Shown here in pieces: positions 61,011 through 64,000 of a DNA stretch of 64,000 bases. Made by a program: the position numbers and the translations under genes. How positions within the stretch are numbered: position 1 is the stretch's first letter; each line of letters starts with the position of its first letter. The stretch comes from Eucommia ulmoides. Its lineage: Eukaryota > Streptophyta > Magnoliopsida > Garryales > Eucommiaceae. Below the pieces are notes generated by a model. That model searched no databases, was not told the origin of the DNA, and saw only the letters and a program-made list of their open reading frames with translations. Location: positions 682,001-746,000 of the forward strand of contig JAENRU010000279.1 in the NCBI GenBank assembly GCA_016647705.1, written 5' to 3'.

Positions 61011-64000
61011 CTGAAGAAATTCATATGAAAATCAAAATCGTGAAATTTTCAAAGGCTATAGCACACTGAAAATTGTCAATTTTGTTAATTTTTTAAAACT
61101 CTTGAAATCAACAAATTTTTAAAGTTTAACAATAACAAAACCCCTAAATTTTGATGCCATTATGATAAAGCATCATTTGATTGGGTAATGGAAGCAATTG
61201 ATCCAAAACTCAAGATCGTGAAATTTTCTAAGGGGGGCATACAAAAAAATCCCGATGTCGCTAATTTTTTTAGATACTTGAAATCGTAAAATTTCAAAAT
61301 GGTAACACTCACAAACCCCCTAAAATTTGATACTATTATGGGAATAAATAATGTGGTTGGGTAACGGAAGCAATTCGTTTGAAACTCGAAATCGGGAAAT
61401 TTTTAAAGGTTATATAGCACATCGAAAAATTCTGAATTTGCTATTTTTTGGAAATATTCAAAATCAAGAAATTTTTAAATGGATAAACTCACTAAACCCC
61501 CTAATTTTGATAATATTACAAGAAAGAATCATTTGGTTGTGTAACAGAAGCAATTGATCAGAAACTCAAAATAGTTAAACTTTCAAAGATAGCACACCAA
61601 AAATCTCACTTTCACTACTTTTTTGAAACACTCAAAATCGTAAAATTTTCAAATTGTATAACATATTGAAAAATTTCAATTTCGTTAATTTTTTAAACAC
61701 TTGAAATTATAAAATTCTGAAATGTTAACAATCACGAAATCCCCCAATTTCGATACCACTACAAGAAAATATCAATATAATGATTACTAGATGAAATTCA
61801 TTTAAAACTGATAATTGTGAATTTTTCAAAGGCTATACAATACACAAAAAAATCTCTATTTCGATAAGTTTTTTAAACACCCAAAATCGTGAAATTCGGA
61901 AAGGTTAACACTCACAAAACCACTCAATTTGGATACCATTATGAGAAAATATCATTTGATTGGATAACAGAAATAATTAATCTAAAACTCTAAATCGTGA
62001 AATTTTCAAATGTGATATAACACCGAAAAATCCCGATTTCCCTAATTTGTTTCAACACTCAAAATCGTGAAATTGGGAAAGGTTAACATTCACGAAATCC
62101 TCCAATTTTGATACCATTACAATAAATAATCATTCTATTGGTTAATAGAAGAAATTAATTCAAAACTCAAACTCGAGAAATTTTCAATGGCTATAGCACA
62201 CCTGAAAATCTTGATTTTACTAGTTTTTTAAAGTACTAAAAATTATGAAAGGATAACACTCACGGAACCCCCCCAATTTCGATGCCATCATGAGAAGGTA
62301 TCATTCGATAGGGTAATGGAAGCAATTGAACAAAAACTCAAAATCGTGAAATTTTCAAAGGTTATAGCACGCCGAAAAATCTAGATTTCACTTATTTTTT
62401 TGAATAGTTGAAATCGTGAAATTTTGAAATGATAATTATCTCTTGTGAAACCACCAATTTTTTGTATCATTATGAAAAAACATCATTTCATCGGATAACG
62501 GAAGTAGTTGATCAGAAACTTATAACAGTGAAATTTTCAAAGGCTATAGCACCCCGAAAAGTTCCAATTTTACTATATTTTGCAAACACTCAAAATCGTA
62601 AAATTTAGAAATGCTAACACTCCCAAAACCTTCCATTTTTTATACCATTACAAGAAAGAATCATTCTATTTGTTCATTGAAGAAATTCATTCGAAACATC
62701 AAATCGTGAAATTTTCGAAGGCTATAGCACCCGAAAAATTTCAATTTTGCTACTTTTCTGAAAAGTCAAAATTGTGATATTTGGAAATGGAAAAACTCAC
62801 GGCACCCTCTAATTTTTCTACTATTCAAAGAAATAATCATTTGATTGGGCAATGGAAACAACTGACCACAAACTCAAAATAGTGAATTTTTTCGAATGCT
62901 ATAACACACCAAAAATTCCCAGTTGCATTACTTTTTTAAAACATTCAAAATAGTAAAATTTTGAAAGGAAAACATTCACGAAACCCCCATATTTTGATAC
63001 CATTATGAGAATGTAAGATTTTATTGGGTAACATAAGAAATTATTCTGAAATAGAAAATCGTGAAATTTTCAAAGGTTACAGTATATCGAAAAATCACGA
63101 TTTAGCTAATCTTTTTAAACACCCAAAATCGTGAAATTTTTAAAACTTAGCACTCATAAACCCCCCATATGTTTGATACAATTACGATAAAGTATAATTC
63201 TATTGGTTAACAAAAGAAATTTATTCGAAACTCAAAATTAAAATTTTCAAAAGCTATAGGACACCAAAAAATACCGAACACTCGAAATAGTTAAATTTTA
63301 AATCTTAACACTCACGAGCTCTCCCAATTTCAATAACATTGTAAGAAACTATCATTTTAATTGTTAACAAAAGAAATTCATTCCAAACTCAAAATCGTGA
63401 TTTTTTTAAAAGCTATAGCCACCAAAAATCTCCAATTTTCCTAACTTTTTAAAACACTCGATATTGAACAATTTTGAAAGGTTAACTCTTAGGAAACCCC
63501 TAAATATTGATACCATTATAATAAATCATCATTTCATTTGGTAACAAAAGCAATTAAACCCAAAATCCAAATCGTGAAATTTTTAAAGGCAATATAACAC
63601 ACCGAAAAATCCCGATTTTGCTAAAAAAAATTTTAACACTCAAGATAATGAAATTTTGAAAGTCTTACACTTACGAACCCCCCCTCTCTCCCCCCCAATT
63701 TGGATACCATTACGAGAAATAATCATTCTATTGGTTAACATAAAAAATTAATTCAAACCCAAAATCGTGAAATTTTCAATGGTTATAGAATACCGAAATT
63801 TTTTAATTTTGCTTGTTTTTTGAAACAGTGCAAATTGTGAAATTTTAAAAGGTTAAAACTCATGAAACACATCAATTTTCATGCAATTATGAGAAAGCAT
63901 AATTTTATTGGGTAACGGAAGTAATTGATCCAAAACTCAAAATCATGAAATTTTCAAATGCTAGAGAACACCTAAATTTTTTGATTTCACTAATTTTTTT
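59050..64000. repeat. Tandem duplication of about 3.07 kb at the right end of the window
   Basis: Monomers from about 59.05 to 60.9 kb recur at 62.1-64.0 kb with an offset of 3060-3079 bp. Linked landmarks: TTCTATTTGTTCA (59604 and 62664), a truncated monomer with CGAACAC (60212 and 63273), TTTTAATTRTTAAC (60290 and 63353) and TGAAACAGTGCAAATTGTG (60740 and 63820). The second copy runs off the window. Confidence 0.75.

Larger units (their letters stand above)
18941..64000. repeat. Tandem satellite array, monomer about 175 bp, running off the window
   Basis: After leaving out three transposon insertions, about 38 kb consists of head-to-tail monomers of roughly 170-178 bp, about 215 copies. 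In order a monomer reads: GAAACCCCCCAATTTTGATA, CCATTATGAGAAAGCATCAT, TTGATTGGGTAACGGAAGCA, ATTGATCC, GAAACTCAAAATCGTGAAAT, TTTCAAAGGCTATAGCACAC, CGAAAAATCCCGATTTCGCT, AATTTTTTGAAACACTCGAA, ATCGTGAAATTTTGAAAGGC, TAACACTCAC. Neighbouring copies differ visibly by many substitutions and small indels, so the array is not freshly homogenised. The unit length is in the usual range of plant centromeric or heterochromatic satellites, but chromosomal location cannot be read from sequence. Open frames in it come from chance and from C- or A-runs; no gene is supported. Confidence 0.93.

Noticed and set aside
18342-62777. Dozens of open frames of 60-115 codons in the satellite
   Set aside because: They follow the satellite in many frames on both strands, have low-complexity Phe/Lys/Ile/Asn-rich translations, and are not conserved as frames between neighbouring monomers. 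Similar peptides recur only because the DNA is repeated.
18941-64000. Regularly spaced repeats as a CRISPR array
   Set aside because: There are no unique spacers; the entire 175-bp unit is repeated, and the surrounding genes have spliceosomal introns and are clearly plant nuclear.
18941-64000. Ribosomal spacer or telomere-type repeat
   Set aside because: No rRNA gene similarity and no TTTAGGG runs were seen.

Overview
This is plant nuclear DNA, most likely from a eudicot. The evidence is plant-type introns with GT-AG junctions, three recognisable plant genes, plant LTR-retrotransposon and MITE families, and a very large AT-rich satellite array. The species cannot be named from the sequence alone.

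Layout. (1) 1-3988 is the 5' part of a Ty3/gypsy-type LTR element on the minus strand: an LTR, a tRNA-Asp-type primer site of the Athila/Tat kind, and an internal region with a broken plant-transposon-protein (PF20167-like) coding stretch. It sits in an older hAT-like repeat (3989-4545). (2) 5240-10030 (+) is a two-exon peroxisomal dienoyl-CoA isomerase gene (DCI1 type). Its 3.97-kb intron holds four Tourist/Harbinger-like MITEs, one nested and one inserted in another's target-site duplication. (3) 11308-14425 (+) is a 13-exon gene for the mitochondrial pyruvate dehydrogenase E1 beta subunit. (4) 15849-16955 (-) is a seven-exon gene for a small secreted SERK-like leucine-rich-repeat protein without a kinase. 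(5) From about 18.14 kb to the end there is no supportable gene. This region is a tandem satellite array of about 38 kb of satellite DNA (about 215 monomers of roughly 170-178 bp), broken by a solo LTR (20048-22480), a hAT-like MITE (23571-24175) and a one-LTR gypsy fragment (28311-about 32466).

The array is the least ordinary part of the window. Its left edge (18.14-18.94 kb) has a period of only about 70 bp. That short unit is recognisable inside the 175-bp monomer, which itself contains two versions of it plus a spacer, so the left edge may preserve the precursor form. At larger scale the array has superstructure: two neighbouring blocks of about 8 kb (44.9-52.9 and 52.9-61.0 kb) match monomer by monomer, including shared truncated monomers. 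A 3.06-3.08 kb tandem duplication lies at the right end, and another duplication has an offset of about 4.8 kb.

The three genes are not a functional cluster. Beta-oxidation of unsaturated fatty acids in peroxisomes and pyruvate oxidation in mitochondria both produce acetyl-CoA, but nothing in the sequence shows joint regulation. The notable positional fact is that an apparently intact gene lies only about 1.2 kb from the edge of a long satellite array.
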